Positions 35,667 through 43,432 of a DNA stretch of 64,000 nt are shown here, piece after piece. The stretch is from Rhizobium ecuadorense (lineage in GTDB: Bacteria; Pseudomonadota; Alphaproteobacteria; Rhizobiales; Rhizobiaceae): assembly GCF_001187535.1 (NCBI RefSeq), contig NZ_LFIO01001796.1:1-64000 (forward strand). The letters are read 5' to 3'. A program made the position numbers and the translations under genes. Positions within the stretch are counted from its first letter, which is position 1. The number at the start of each line of letters is the position of its first letter. The notes under the pieces are model-generated. The model was not told where the DNA came from and made no database searches. It saw nothing but the letters and a program-made list of their open reading frames with translations.

Positions 35667-36901
35667 TGTTTTTTGCCTTCGACTGCACTTTCGAACCAGG
35701 CGACGAGCAGCTTGCGTTCGTCCGGCGTAATATCGGTGATGTTGCCGGGCGGCATGGCATGGCTGCGGCCCGCCTGTATATAGATTTCGCGGGCATGGGC
35801 GGCAATTTCCGCGTCGTTTTCGAGCATGACCTCCTTCGGCGGCCGCACGATGCCCTCATAAACGGGCTCGGCGGCGTGGCACATGGAACAGCGCGTCGCG
35901 ACCAGTTGCTTGACGGCGGGGAAATGCGGATCGCCGGCAAATTGCTGGAAAGCGGGCGCCACCGCCGCCGCATCCGTTTCACCGGTCAGCAGTTTCGGCA
36001 CTGTGGAAAGCCACATGATCAGGATGAAAAGGACGAGGGTGACGATCCAGGTCCAGGTCGGCCGGCCCTTCCTGGCATGTGTGGTGTTGAACCAGTGGCG
36101 GATGGTGACGCCCATCAGGAAGACCAAAGCGGCGATCACCCAGTTGAACTGTGTTCCGAAGGAGAGCGGATAGTGGTTCGACAGCATGAAAAAGATGACG
36201 GGCAGCGTCAGGTAGTTGTTGTGCAGCGAACGCTGTTTGGCGATCTGCCCGTATTTCGGATCGGGAACCCGTCCGGCGATGAGATCGGCGACGACGATCT
36301 TCTGGTTCGGGATGATGATCATGAAGACGTTGGCCGACATGATCGTCGCGGTGAAGGCGCCGAGATGCAGGAAGGCGGCGCGGCCGCTGAAAAGCTGCGT
36401 GTAACCCCAGGCCATGAAGACCAGCACGACGTAAAGGACCGCCATCAGGCCCCAGGTATTTTTGCCGAGCGGGGATTTGCAGAGCAGGTCGTAGATGATC
36501 CAGCCGCCAGCGAGTGATGCTAGCGAGATCAGGATCGCCACCGGCTTCGAAATATCGAGCACGTGGCGATCGATGAGGAACAGGTCAGCGCCGCCGTAAT
36601 AGACGATGCACAGCATCAGGAAGCCGGAAATCCAGGTGAAATAACTCTCATATTTGAACCAGGTCAGGTGCTCCGGCATTTGCGCGGGCGCCACCAGATA
36701 TTTCTGGATATGATAGAAACCGCCGCCATGGACCTGCCATTCCTCGCCATAGGCGCCGGGCGGCAGATGCGGGCGTTTCACCAGTCCGAGATCGAGCGCG
36801 ATGAAATAGAAGGACGATCCGATCCAGGCGATCGCGGTGACGACATGGAACCAGCGCGCCGCGAAAGCGAGCCATTCCCATGCTATGGCATATTCATACA
36901 T
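35663..36901 (-). CDS. puuD: Membrane urate hydroxylase with cytochrome c domain (PuuD)
   Basis: A 412-residue inner-membrane protein: an N-terminal domain with about eight helices (WEWLAFAARWFHVVTAIAWIG at the start) and a periplasmic cytochrome c domain with the heme site Cys338-Ser-Met-Cys341-His342 and a later methionine ligand candidate (HAMPPGN). It oxidises urate to 5-hydroxyisourate and passes electrons to the respiratory chain, in place of the soluble uricase. It is the first gene of a pair with guaD. The product goes to UraH, UraD and PuuE, encoded 12-15 kb away. Confidence 0.94.
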   Translation of the reverse strand: MYEYAIAWEWLAFAARWFHVVTAIAWIGSSFYFIALDLGLVKRPHLPPGAYGEEWQVHGGGFYHIQKYLVAPAQMPEHLTWFKYESYFTWISGFLMLCIVYYGGADLFLIDRHVLDISKPVAILISLASLAGGWIIYDLLCKSPLGKNTWGLMAVLYVVLVFMAWGYTQLFSGRAAFLHLGAFTATIMSANVFMIIIPNQKIVVADLIAGRVPDPKYGQIAKQRSLHNNYLTLPVIFFMLSNHYPLSFGTQFNWVIAALVFLMGVTIRHWFNTTHARKGRPTWTWIVTLVLFILIMWLSTVPKLLTGETDAAAVAPAFQQFAGDPHFPAVKQLVATRCSMCHAAEPVYEGIVRPPKEVMLENDAEIAAHAREIYIQAGRSHAMPPGNITDITPDERKLLVAWFESAVEGKKQ

Positions 36902-37016
36902 CGAGTTCCCCTATCTTCCTCCGACTCGTGACATTGCGGAAATTTTGGCGGGGAGGGAAGAGGAGATTGAAAGATGGCGTCCGCATAGCGGCCGTTGCGT
37001 CAAAAGGAGCAATGGA

Positions 37017-37703
37017 ATGATCACCGCGCTCTACAGCGATCAGCTCATCGCCGAAAATGCGCCGATGGACCGGCGGCTTGCGGCGCTCATTCTTTCGCGC
37101 GGGAGCAGTATCGGCTATATCGCCTCCGCCCCGGAGCCCCAGCGGGAGTTTTTCAACGAGAAACGACAGTATTATCTCAGATACGGGCTTTCCCTCGATC
37201 TCTTCGTCGATCTCGATGCGCTTTCCAGCGACGAGGAGATCGGCCGGCTGTTTGCCTGTAACGCCATCCATCTCACAGGCGGCCACACCGGCGACTTTCT
37301 GAGGCGGCTGCGCCAAAGCGGCATGCTGGAGAGGCTGCGCGCATGGGCGCTTGACGACGGCATTCTCGTCGGAACCAGCGCCGGAGCAATTTTGATGACG
37401 CGGAGGATCGCCGTTGACGCCCTCTTTTCCGGCGGTTCGCCGGATGCGGTGCGGGATGGCGCGGCGCTCGATTTGGTGCCTTTTGAATTCTTCCCACACC
37501 TGAACGACGATCCCGGTTATCTCCCCGCGCTGCTGCGCTACAGCGAGACGACGGCAACGCCCATTCTCGCGTGCCGGGACGGCGAAGGTATCATCCTCGG
37601 CGATGGACTTGTCGAGATGTTTGGCGCCCCGTTGATGATTTCCGGCGGTTTTGCCGAAGCCGCCGAGCGCGGCCGCATCGCAGATCTGCTGTCTCGTGCC
37701 TAA
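37017..37703 (+). CDS. Peptidase S51 (dipeptidase E-like) / class I glutamine amidotransferase-like
   Basis: A 228-residue protein of the peptidase E family. It has YIASAPEPQREFF, the HLTGGHTGDF loop and the nucleophile elbow GTSAGAILMT with its serine, the features of S51 aspartyl dipeptidases and cyanophycinase relatives. AGGAG lies seven bases before the ATG at 37017; the open frame back to 36837 runs through the start of the divergent puuD gene and is not coding. It might hydrolyse Asp-X dipeptides; a specific link to purine breakdown is not evident. Confidence 0.85.
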   Translation: MITALYSDQLIAENAPMDRRLAALILSRGSSIGYIASAPEPQREFFNEKRQYYLRYGLSLDLFVDLDALSSDEEIGRLFACNAIHLTGGHTGDFLRRLRQSGMLERLRAWALDDGILVGTSAGAILMTRRIAVDALFSGGSPDAVRDGAALDLVPFEFFPHLNDDPGYLPALLRYSETTATPILACRDGEGIILGDGLVEMFGAPLMISGGFAEAAERGRIADLLSRA

Positions 37704-37866
37704 AAGCTGCCGAGATGACTGTGCATTATCTCTGACTTATACATGATGTGCTAATTCGGCACGCCTTGAACTATGGTGAGTGGATTACAGTTACTTTGCA
37801 GGCCGCCGGCATAAAATAAGAACCATTAGATCATCGGCGGCGCATTCATCGACGGAGAAGATGCCC

Positions 37867-38199
37867 ATGCGCAGCATTCTGACGTGTGTGATGATTGCGT
37901 ACGCGTCGCTGGCGACGGCTCACGACGCACCCTCGGGGTGGAGTTATGATCCATATTGTTGCAACGGCGACAGTCACAATGGCGACTGCCAGATGATCCC
38001 TTCGAAAAGCGTGGCGGTGACGCCGGGCGGATATCGTGTGACGCTCTTGCCGGGCGACCATCGGCTGGTCACGCATGCGCATGTCTTCCTGCTGCCAATG
38101 ACGAAGGCGATGCAATCCGGCGACAATGACTATCATCTCTGTCTGTTCCCGAACGAGGATACGCCGCGCTGTTTCTATGCGCCGGAGATGGGATACTGA
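37867..38199 (+). CDS. Small secreted cysteine-containing protein
   Basis: A 110-residue protein with a signal peptide (MRSILTCVMIAYASLATAHD, cleavage likely after ATA) and a mature part with paired cysteines (YDPYCCNGDSHNGDC, later LCLFP and PRCFY), suggesting a disulfide-bonded periplasmic protein. GGAG lies nine bases before this ATG; an ATG six bases earlier is the alternative. Rhizobiales genomes carry several small proteins of this kind, but no function is known to me. It converges with a LysR-type gene. Confidence 0.75.
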   Translation: MRSILTCVMIAYASLATAHDAPSGWSYDPYCCNGDSHNGDCQMIPSKSVAVTPGGYRVTLLPGDHRLVTHAHVFLLPMTKAMQSGDNDYHLCLFPNEDTPRCFYAPEMGY

Positions 38200-38223
38200 G
38201 GCTACCCACCCGCATCAGGTGCT

Positions 38224-39120
38224 TCAGTTTTCGGCCGTCTTCATCTCTTCGAGGATCCAGTTGCGGAAAGCCTTGATCTTCGGCACGTTGCGGCGGTTTT
38301 CGGGATAGGCGAGCCAGTAAGCCTTGCCATCGCTGCGGGTCAGTTCGAAGGGCTGGTACAGCCGGCCTAGCGCGATCTCGGCCGCATAGAAGGCCGGGTT
38401 GAGGATGGCGACGCCATGTCCTGACATCGCCGCATCGGCTTCCACCGCCTGGGAGCCGAGCTGATTGCGCGGGCGGCGATCGAGATCCGTGTCGGTGACG
38501 CCGGCCGCCTCGAACCATTGTTTCCACCAGATATCGCCGGCGTCGAAGAGATCGAACTTCAGGAGATCACGCGGCTCCCTGATGCCGCCGGCCGATTCCG
38601 CCAGCTTCGGGCTCAGCATCGGCGTGAACTCCAGCCCCATCAATCGGTGCAGGGTCAGCCCCGGCCAATTGCCGTCACCCCAGCGGATGCCGACATCAAT
38701 CTGCTCGCGGGAGAAGTCGATAATGTCGGAGGTCGCCTGAAAGCGCACCGCGATCGCCGGATGCTTCAAATGGAAAGAGCCGAGGCGCGGCGCCAGCCAT
38801 TTCGAGGCGAATGTATGGGTCGAGCTGATGGCGAGCGTGCCTTCGACACTGTCGCGCGCCGTCGCCATTGCATCGTGCAGCATGGCAAAGGCTTCGGTCA
38901 CCTTCGGCGCCAGCCGCTCGCCGGTCTCCGTCAGCGCGATCTGCCGGGGACGGCGCAGGAAGAGCGGCTCGCCGACATTCTCCTCCAGCAGCTTGATCTG
39001 GTAGCTGACGGCCGTCTGCGTCATGCCGAGTTCGTCGCCCGCCTTGGTGAAACTGCCGAGCCGGGCAGCGGTTTCGAAGACGCGCAGCGCATTCAGCGGG
39101 AATTGCTTCGACAGTTTCAT
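38224..39120 (-). CDS. LysR-family regulator (GcvA type)
   Basis: A 298-residue regulator with the N-terminal winged helix-turn-helix (ALRVFETAARLGSFTKAGDE, LGMTQTAVSYQIKLLEENVG) followed by the LysR effector domain (SSTHTFASKWLAPRLGSFHL). The sequence style is that of the GcvA group. It is divergent from a small DUF1127-like gene, with 101 bases between them that contain a spaced inverted repeat, so autoregulation and control of that gene are likely. The effector is unknown; control of the nearby xdh genes is only a guess. Confidence 0.93.
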   Translation of the reverse strand: MKLSKQFPLNALRVFETAARLGSFTKAGDELGMTQTAVSYQIKLLEENVGEPLFLRRPRQIALTETGERLAPKVTEAFAMLHDAMATARDSVEGTLAISSTHTFASKWLAPRLGSFHLKHPAIAVRFQATSDIIDFSREQIDVGIRWGDGNWPGLTLHRLMGLEFTPMLSPKLAESAGGIREPRDLLKFDLFDAGDIWWKQWFEAAGVTDTDLDRRPRNQLGSQAVEADAAMSGHGVAILNPAFYAAEIALGRLYQPFELTRSDGKAYWLAYPENRRNVPKIKAFRNWILEEMKTAEN

Positions 39121-39163
39121 GGATAAGTTCTCTTGATGCAGGCAGACGGTCGTTCGATTGGAA

Positions 39164-39191
39164 TTGCAGCATTTTCGGCGGCAAACTGCAA
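39164..39191. promoter_or_regulatory. Candidate LysR operator between divergent genes
   Basis: TTGCAG (39164-39169) and CTGCAA (39186-39191) form a spaced inverted repeat with a 16-base gap inside the 101-base intergenic region. The position suits a LysR binding site serving both directions, but the repeat half-sites are short. Confidence 0.3.
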
Positions 39192-39221
39192 CTCATACCA
39201 TCAATCTGACGAGGTGATGTC

Positions 39222-39425
39222 ATGGATTGCTCCACGATCGAAGAGAACCGGCCGCCGCAAAACATCGGCGTTTTCCGACGTCTTGTCGGCAGGCTGGCGG
39301 GCAGCGCCAACCGTTTCTGCCGTCTGACCCGGCTCGATCTTTCCGCTACACCGGACCGCGTCAAGCGCGACCTGGGTTTCCTCGACGGGCGCGAGCCCTT
39401 TTACGAGGACGAGCGCATGCGGTAG
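39222..39425 (+). CDS. Small DUF1127-like protein
   Basis: A 67-residue basic protein ending LDLSATPDRVKRDLGFLDGRE, which resembles the DUF1127 end (leucine-x-D-x-x-L-x-D-I-G-L). DUF1127 proteins are abundant in Rhizobiales and some affect RNA or phosphate and carbon homeostasis. GAGGTGATG before the ATG provides a ribosome-binding site. Its last 25 bases overlap the 3' end of the convergent xdhC gene. The family assignment is tentative because the N-terminal half is not typical. Confidence 0.6.
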   Translation: MDCSTIEENRPPQNIGVFRRLVGRLAGSANRFCRLTRLDLSATPDRVKRDLGFLDGREPFYEDERMR

Positions 39426-40216
39426 GCGCCAAGAGCCGTCAAAATCTCGGCGGCGGTCATGGCGGCGATCACTTCGGGTCGTTTGTCCCTGACCGCGGCG
39501 CCGCCGATCGGCAGCGTTAGCCGCTCGATCCATGCGCGCTCCCCGCCGCCTTCGCGAGAAAGCCAGCTTGCCAAGGTGGCGCGCTTGGTCGCCGAGCCGA
39601 TCATGCCGGTATAGGCAAGGTCGCTCCTATCAAGCGCTTCGCGGGCGATGAGAAAGTCCAGCGCGTGGTCATGCGTCAGGATGACGACCGCGCCGCCGGC
39701 GGGAATATCCTTCACCAGCGCTTCTGGCATCGGCACGAGCCGGGTTTTCGTTTCTGCCGGCAGGTTGGCGAGCTCATCCTGCCGTGTTTCGACGATTGTG
39801 ACCGACAGCGGCAATGGCGCCAGAGCCGCGGCCAGTGCCCGGCCGACATGGCCGGCACCGAAGAGATAGACTTCCGGCAGACGCTCGATCTCGCCGGCAA
39901 GTTTTGCCTCCAACTCATCTTTCAACGGCTGCGTCAGACGGCGAAACCGCAACTGCGTGCGCCCGCCGCAGCACTGGCCGATCTCCGGGCCGAGCGGGAT
40001 GTCCATGGCGGCGGTTCCGCCGGTTCCAGCCAGCATCTCCCGGGCATTCGCGATTGCCATGAACTCGAACTGCCCGCCGCCGATTGTGCCCCACAGTGCG
40101 GTCGACGAGACGAGCATGAAGGTCCCGGCCTCACGCGGGGTGGAGCCTTGCGTGCCGGTGATGTCGACGAGGATGCTGTTGGGATGGGCGGCGAGGAAAG
40201 TCGGGAGGTCGGTCAT
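39401..40216 (-). CDS. xdhC: Xanthine dehydrogenase accessory protein XdhC
   Basis: A 271-residue protein that inserts sulfurated molybdenum cofactor into xanthine dehydrogenase. It has the N-terminal XdhC/CoxI motif (ITGTQGSTPREAGTFMLV, GGGQFEFMAIANAREML), the C-terminal Rossmann motif YLFGAGHVGRALAAAL, and GMIGSATKRATLASWL. It lies downstream of xdhA and xdhB in the same direction but is separated by a palindromic repeat and a broken DUF559 gene, about 700 bases, so it may need its own promoter. Confidence 0.93.
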   Translation of the reverse strand: MTDLPTFLAAHPNSILVDITGTQGSTPREAGTFMLVSSTALWGTIGGGQFEFMAIANAREMLAGTGGTAAMDIPLGPEIGQCCGGRTQLRFRRLTQPLKDELEAKLAGEIERLPEVYLFGAGHVGRALAAALAPLPLSVTIVETRQDELANLPAETKTRLVPMPEALVKDIPAGGAVVILTHDHALDFLIAREALDRSDLAYTGMIGSATKRATLASWLSREGGGERAWIERLTLPIGGAAVRDKRPEVIAAMTAAEILTALGAYRMRSSS

Positions 40217-40256
40217 GGGAGTTGGACCTCGCGGTCGTTGGAGTATGCCGCTAAGA

Positions 40257-40453
40257 CCCCCTCATCCGACCCTTCGGGCCACCTTCTCCCCGCTGGGGAG
40301 AAGAGGGAGAATGCGGCGCTCTCGTTGATCCCGTCAGCGTTTTTACATGTGGTTCCCGCAGGTTCAGCGATTTGTTTGAACGATGCCCGAACGTCTCGCT
40401 TCCTCTTCTCCCCAGCGGGGAGAAGGTGGCCCGAAGGGTCGGATGAGGGGGCT
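40257..40453. repeat. RIME-type palindromic repeat, family A copy 1
   Basis: The left arm CCCTCATCCGACCCTTCGGG followed by CACCTTCTCCCCGCTGGGGAG (40259-40300) is mirrored at the right (40402-40453: CTTCTCCCCAGCGGGGAGAAG, then GTGGCCCGAAGGGTCGGATG). Each arm also has a local hairpin around CTCCCCGCTGGGGAG. Copies recur at 43289 and 55974. The form recalls rhizobial intergenic mosaic elements (RIME); the assignment to that named family is from memory. Confidence 0.85.
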
Positions 40454-40466
40454 TGGTTCAAGCGCA

Positions 40467-40899
40467 TTACGTTCTCAAATTCTCCGTACGAGCGATCGCA
40501 GGATAGAAGCGAAGGATATCATCGCGCTGGAATATTCGCCTTTCAAGTGCGGCAAGGATCGTCTCAAGGACTGCTCTTCGCTCTTGGGTTATTTCATGAT
40601 TCCAAAATCGGAGGATTGAATAATCCAGCCCGGTTTAGCAACAAGGTCCGAGCCATGTCAGACATATTGTCGGCGTGATGAAATCCATCGATCTCGACAA
40701 CCAACCGTTCTTCCCGGCATATAAAATCGACGATATAGACCCCGAGGGGAACCTGTCGTGCAAATTTGTATCCGTTCAACTGCCGATTTCGCAGATCACT
40801 CCAAAGTCGATATTCTTCCTCGGTTTCGGTTTGTCGCAGTTTGCGGGCCTGTGTGGTCTTGCCGGGCCGTCTCTTTCTAATGTCTTCGAGATCAGACAT
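40467..40899 (-). pseudogene. DUF559 (Vsr-fold) endonuclease gene broken by a frameshift
   Basis: From the ATG at 40899 the frame reads a DUF559 protein (ARKLRQTETEEEYRLWSDLR, LGVYIVDFICREERLVVEID, GFHHADN) but then runs into an unrelated ending. Shifting frame at about 40624-40632 restores the family C-terminus: LDYSILRFWNHEITQERRAV and LETILAALERR, ending at a TAA at 40467-40469. The two parts together make a normal-length protein of about 143 residues, so one base has been lost or gained. DUF559 proteins have the fold of very short patch repair endonucleases; their role is unclear. It sits just downstream of xdhB. Confidence 0.8.
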
Positions 40900-40911
40900 C
40901 CGAGGGATCGC

Positions 40912-43251
40912 CTACACCCGCTTCATCCGCTCCACCGCCATCAGCACCCGCTCCGGCGTTGCAGGAGCATCGAGCCTTGGGCAGACCTTGTAGTCCGCCA
41001 CGCTGGCGACTGCCATCGACAGCGCTTCCAGCACCGAGATCGCCAGCATGAAGGGTGGTTCGCCGACGGCCTTGGAGCGGCCGATGGTGGCCTCCGCGTT
41101 CTCCGACCATTCGGCAAGGCGGACGTTGAAGATCTTCGGGCGGTCGGAGGCGAGCGGGATCTTGTAGGTCGAGGGCGCATGGGTGCGCAGGCGTCCCTTG
41201 TCGTCCCACCAGAGTTCTTCCGTCGTCAGCCATCCCATGCCCTGCACGAAAGCGCCTTCGACCTGACCGAGGTCGATCGCCGGGTTCAGCGAGCGGCCGA
41301 CATCGTGCAGGATGTCGGTGCGATCGATCAGATATTCGCCGGTCAGTGTGTCGATCGAAACCTCGGTGCAGGCGGCGCCATAGGCGAAATAATAGAAGGG
41401 CGTGCCGCGGCCGGCCTTGCGGTCCCAGTGGATCTTCGGCGTCTTGTAGAAGCCGGCGGCGGAAAGCTGGACGCGGGCGAAATAGGCCTGCTTGACGAAA
41501 TCGGGGAAGGGGATCTCGCTTTCGCCGACGCGCACGCGGTTGGGCAGGAAGACGACGTCGGGCGGCGCCACATCCCATTTCTCGGCGGCAAAGGCCACGA
41601 GACGTTCCTTGATCTGGCGGGCGGCATCGAAGGCCGCCATACCGTTCAGGTCCGAGCCGGAGGAGGCGGCGGTGGCCGAGGTGTTCGGGACCTTGGCCGT
41701 GGTCGTCGCGGTGATCTTCACCCTAGAGATATCGACCTGGAAGCTGTCGGCCAGCACCTGCGCGACCTTGGTATAGAGGCCCTGGCCCATTTCGGTGCCG
41801 CCATGGTTCAGATGGATCGAGCCGTCCTGATAGATATGGACGAGGGCGCCGGCCTGGTTGAAGGCGGTCATGGTGAAGGAAATGCCGAATTTCACCGGCG
41901 TCAGGGCGATGCCCTTCTTGATATAGCGGCTGTCGCGGTTGAAGCCGATGATGGCGTTGCGCCGCGCCCGGTAGTCTGACGTATCCTCCAGCTCGTCGAC
42001 GACGCGGGCGATGATATTGTCCTCGACCTCCTGATGATAGGGCGTCAGCGTCCGCCCGGAGCCCGGCTGGCCGTAGAAATTCAGCTTGCGAATGTCGAGC
42101 GGATCCTTGCCGAGGGCGTAAGCGATTTCTTCGATGAGACGCTCGGCGGCGAGCATGCCCTGCGGCCCGCCGAAGCCGCGGAAGGCGGTGTTGGAGACAG
42201 TGTGGGTTTTCAGCGGTTTCGACTGGAGATGCACATGGGGATAGAAATAGCTGGAATCGGCATGGAAGAGGGCGCGGTCGGTCACCGGTCCCGACAGATC
42301 CGACGAGAAGCCGCAGCGCGCCGCGTAAGTGGCGTCGACCGCGTGGATGCGGCCTTCGGCATCGAAGCCCACCTCGTAATCGACAAGGAAATCATGGCGC
42401 TTGCCGGTGGCGCTCATGTCCTCGTCACGGTCGGGGCGGAACTTGACGGCGCGGCCGAGTTTCTTGGCGGCGATCGCCGCAAGGGCTGCGAACTGGTTGC
42501 CCTGCGTTTCCTTGCCGCCGAAGCCGCCGCCCATGCGGCGCACGTTGACGGTCACGGCGTTCGACGGGATATCGAGCACATGGCCGACAATGTGCTGGAT
42601 CTCGCTCGGATGCTGCGTCGAGGACCAGACGGTGACCTCGTCGTCCTCACCGGGAATCGCCACGGCGATATGGCCTTCGAGGTAGAAATGCTCCTGTCCG
42701 CCGATGCGCATCTGCCCCTTCAGCCGCATTGGAGCATTCGGCATTTCCGTTTCCGGCTCGCCGCGTTGGAGGGTCATCGGGGTGATCACCAGCGGGCCGC
42801 CATTGGCAAGCGCGCCGTCGATATCGTGCCAGTGCGCGAGGTCGCGATAGTCGATCTTTGCCAGCCGGGCGGCGCGCCGCGCCGCGTCGCGCGTTTCGGC
42901 GATGACAGCAAAGATCGGCTGGCCGTGGAACTGAACCAAAGTTTCAGCGAGCAGCGGCTCGTCATGGCTGCCGTTGGAGCTGGTGTCGTTGACGCCGGGC
43001 ACGTCCTTGCCGGTGAAGACCCAGACGACGCCGGGATAGGCGGCGACCTCGGAAAGATCGATGCTGATGATTTCGGCATGGGCGCGGTCGGAGAGGCCGA
43101 GCGCGCCGTGCAGCAGGCCGGCGGGTTCGGGAATATCGTCGATATAATCGGCGCTTCCGGTGACGTGTTTATGCGCTGAATCATGACGCAGCGAACCATA
43201 CATGGGGCCCGAGATGACGACTTTGGGATTTTCGAAGGTGGACTTGTCCAT
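40912..43251 (-). CDS. xdhB: Xanthine dehydrogenase molybdenum subunit (XdhB)
   Basis: A 779-residue large subunit that binds molybdopterin and oxidises hypoxanthine and xanthine to urate. Typical segments: GSADYIDDIPEPAGLLHGAL at the start, RMGGGFGGKETQGNQFAALA, AFRGFGGPQGMLAAERLIEE, LNHGGTEMGQGLYTKVAQVL and the C-terminal GMGWLTTEELWWD and KAVGEPPFMLAISVLEAL with the catalytic Glu. It follows xdhA in the same direction after a 180-base gap containing a palindromic repeat. Length is normal for this split form of the enzyme. Confidence 0.96.
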   Translation of the reverse strand: MDKSTFENPKVVISGPMYGSLRHDSAHKHVTGSADYIDDIPEPAGLLHGALGLSDRAHAEIISIDLSEVAAYPGVVWVFTGKDVPGVNDTSSNGSHDEPLLAETLVQFHGQPIFAVIAETRDAARRAARLAKIDYRDLAHWHDIDGALANGGPLVITPMTLQRGEPETEMPNAPMRLKGQMRIGGQEHFYLEGHIAVAIPGEDDEVTVWSSTQHPSEIQHIVGHVLDIPSNAVTVNVRRMGGGFGGKETQGNQFAALAAIAAKKLGRAVKFRPDRDEDMSATGKRHDFLVDYEVGFDAEGRIHAVDATYAARCGFSSDLSGPVTDRALFHADSSYFYPHVHLQSKPLKTHTVSNTAFRGFGGPQGMLAAERLIEEIAYALGKDPLDIRKLNFYGQPGSGRTLTPYHQEVEDNIIARVVDELEDTSDYRARRNAIIGFNRDSRYIKKGIALTPVKFGISFTMTAFNQAGALVHIYQDGSIHLNHGGTEMGQGLYTKVAQVLADSFQVDISRVKITATTTAKVPNTSATAASSGSDLNGMAAFDAARQIKERLVAFAAEKWDVAPPDVVFLPNRVRVGESEIPFPDFVKQAYFARVQLSAAGFYKTPKIHWDRKAGRGTPFYYFAYGAACTEVSIDTLTGEYLIDRTDILHDVGRSLNPAIDLGQVEGAFVQGMGWLTTEELWWDDKGRLRTHAPSTYKIPLASDRPKIFNVRLAEWSENAEATIGRSKAVGEPPFMLAISVLEALSMAVASVADYKVCPRLDAPATPERVLMAVERMKRV

Positions 43252-43288
43252 TAGATGAGCCCTTCGAAAGGAAATGTTGTGACAGGTA

Positions 43289-43406
43289 GCCCCCTCATCC
43301 GCCCTTCGGGCACCTTCTCCCCGAGGGGAGAAGGGGTAAACGAGACGGCGCGGTACTCCCTTCTCCCCAGCGGGGAGAAGGTGCCGGCAGGCGAATGAGG
43401 GGGGCG
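43289..43406. repeat. RIME-type palindromic repeat, family A copy 2, inside the xdh operon
   Basis: Left arm GCCCCCTCATCCGCCCTTCG and GGCACCTTCTCCCC (43289-43322); right arm CCTTCTCCCCAGCGGGGAGA and AGGTGCCGGCAGGCGAATGA (43359-43398). The element lies entirely between the end of xdhA and the start of xdhB, so it is transcribed with them and can fold into a long hairpin in the mRNA. Confidence 0.85.
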
Positions 43407-43432
43407 GCTGGCGCCAACGGTTGACTTCTCCA

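Noticed and set aside
38465..39126. Open frames antisense to the LysR gene
   Set aside because: They are fully inside a clear LysR gene and show no domain of their own.
40257..40453. Possible CRISPR-like repeat
   Set aside because: Only two inverted arms are present; there is no regular direct repeat with spacers and no cas gene in the window.
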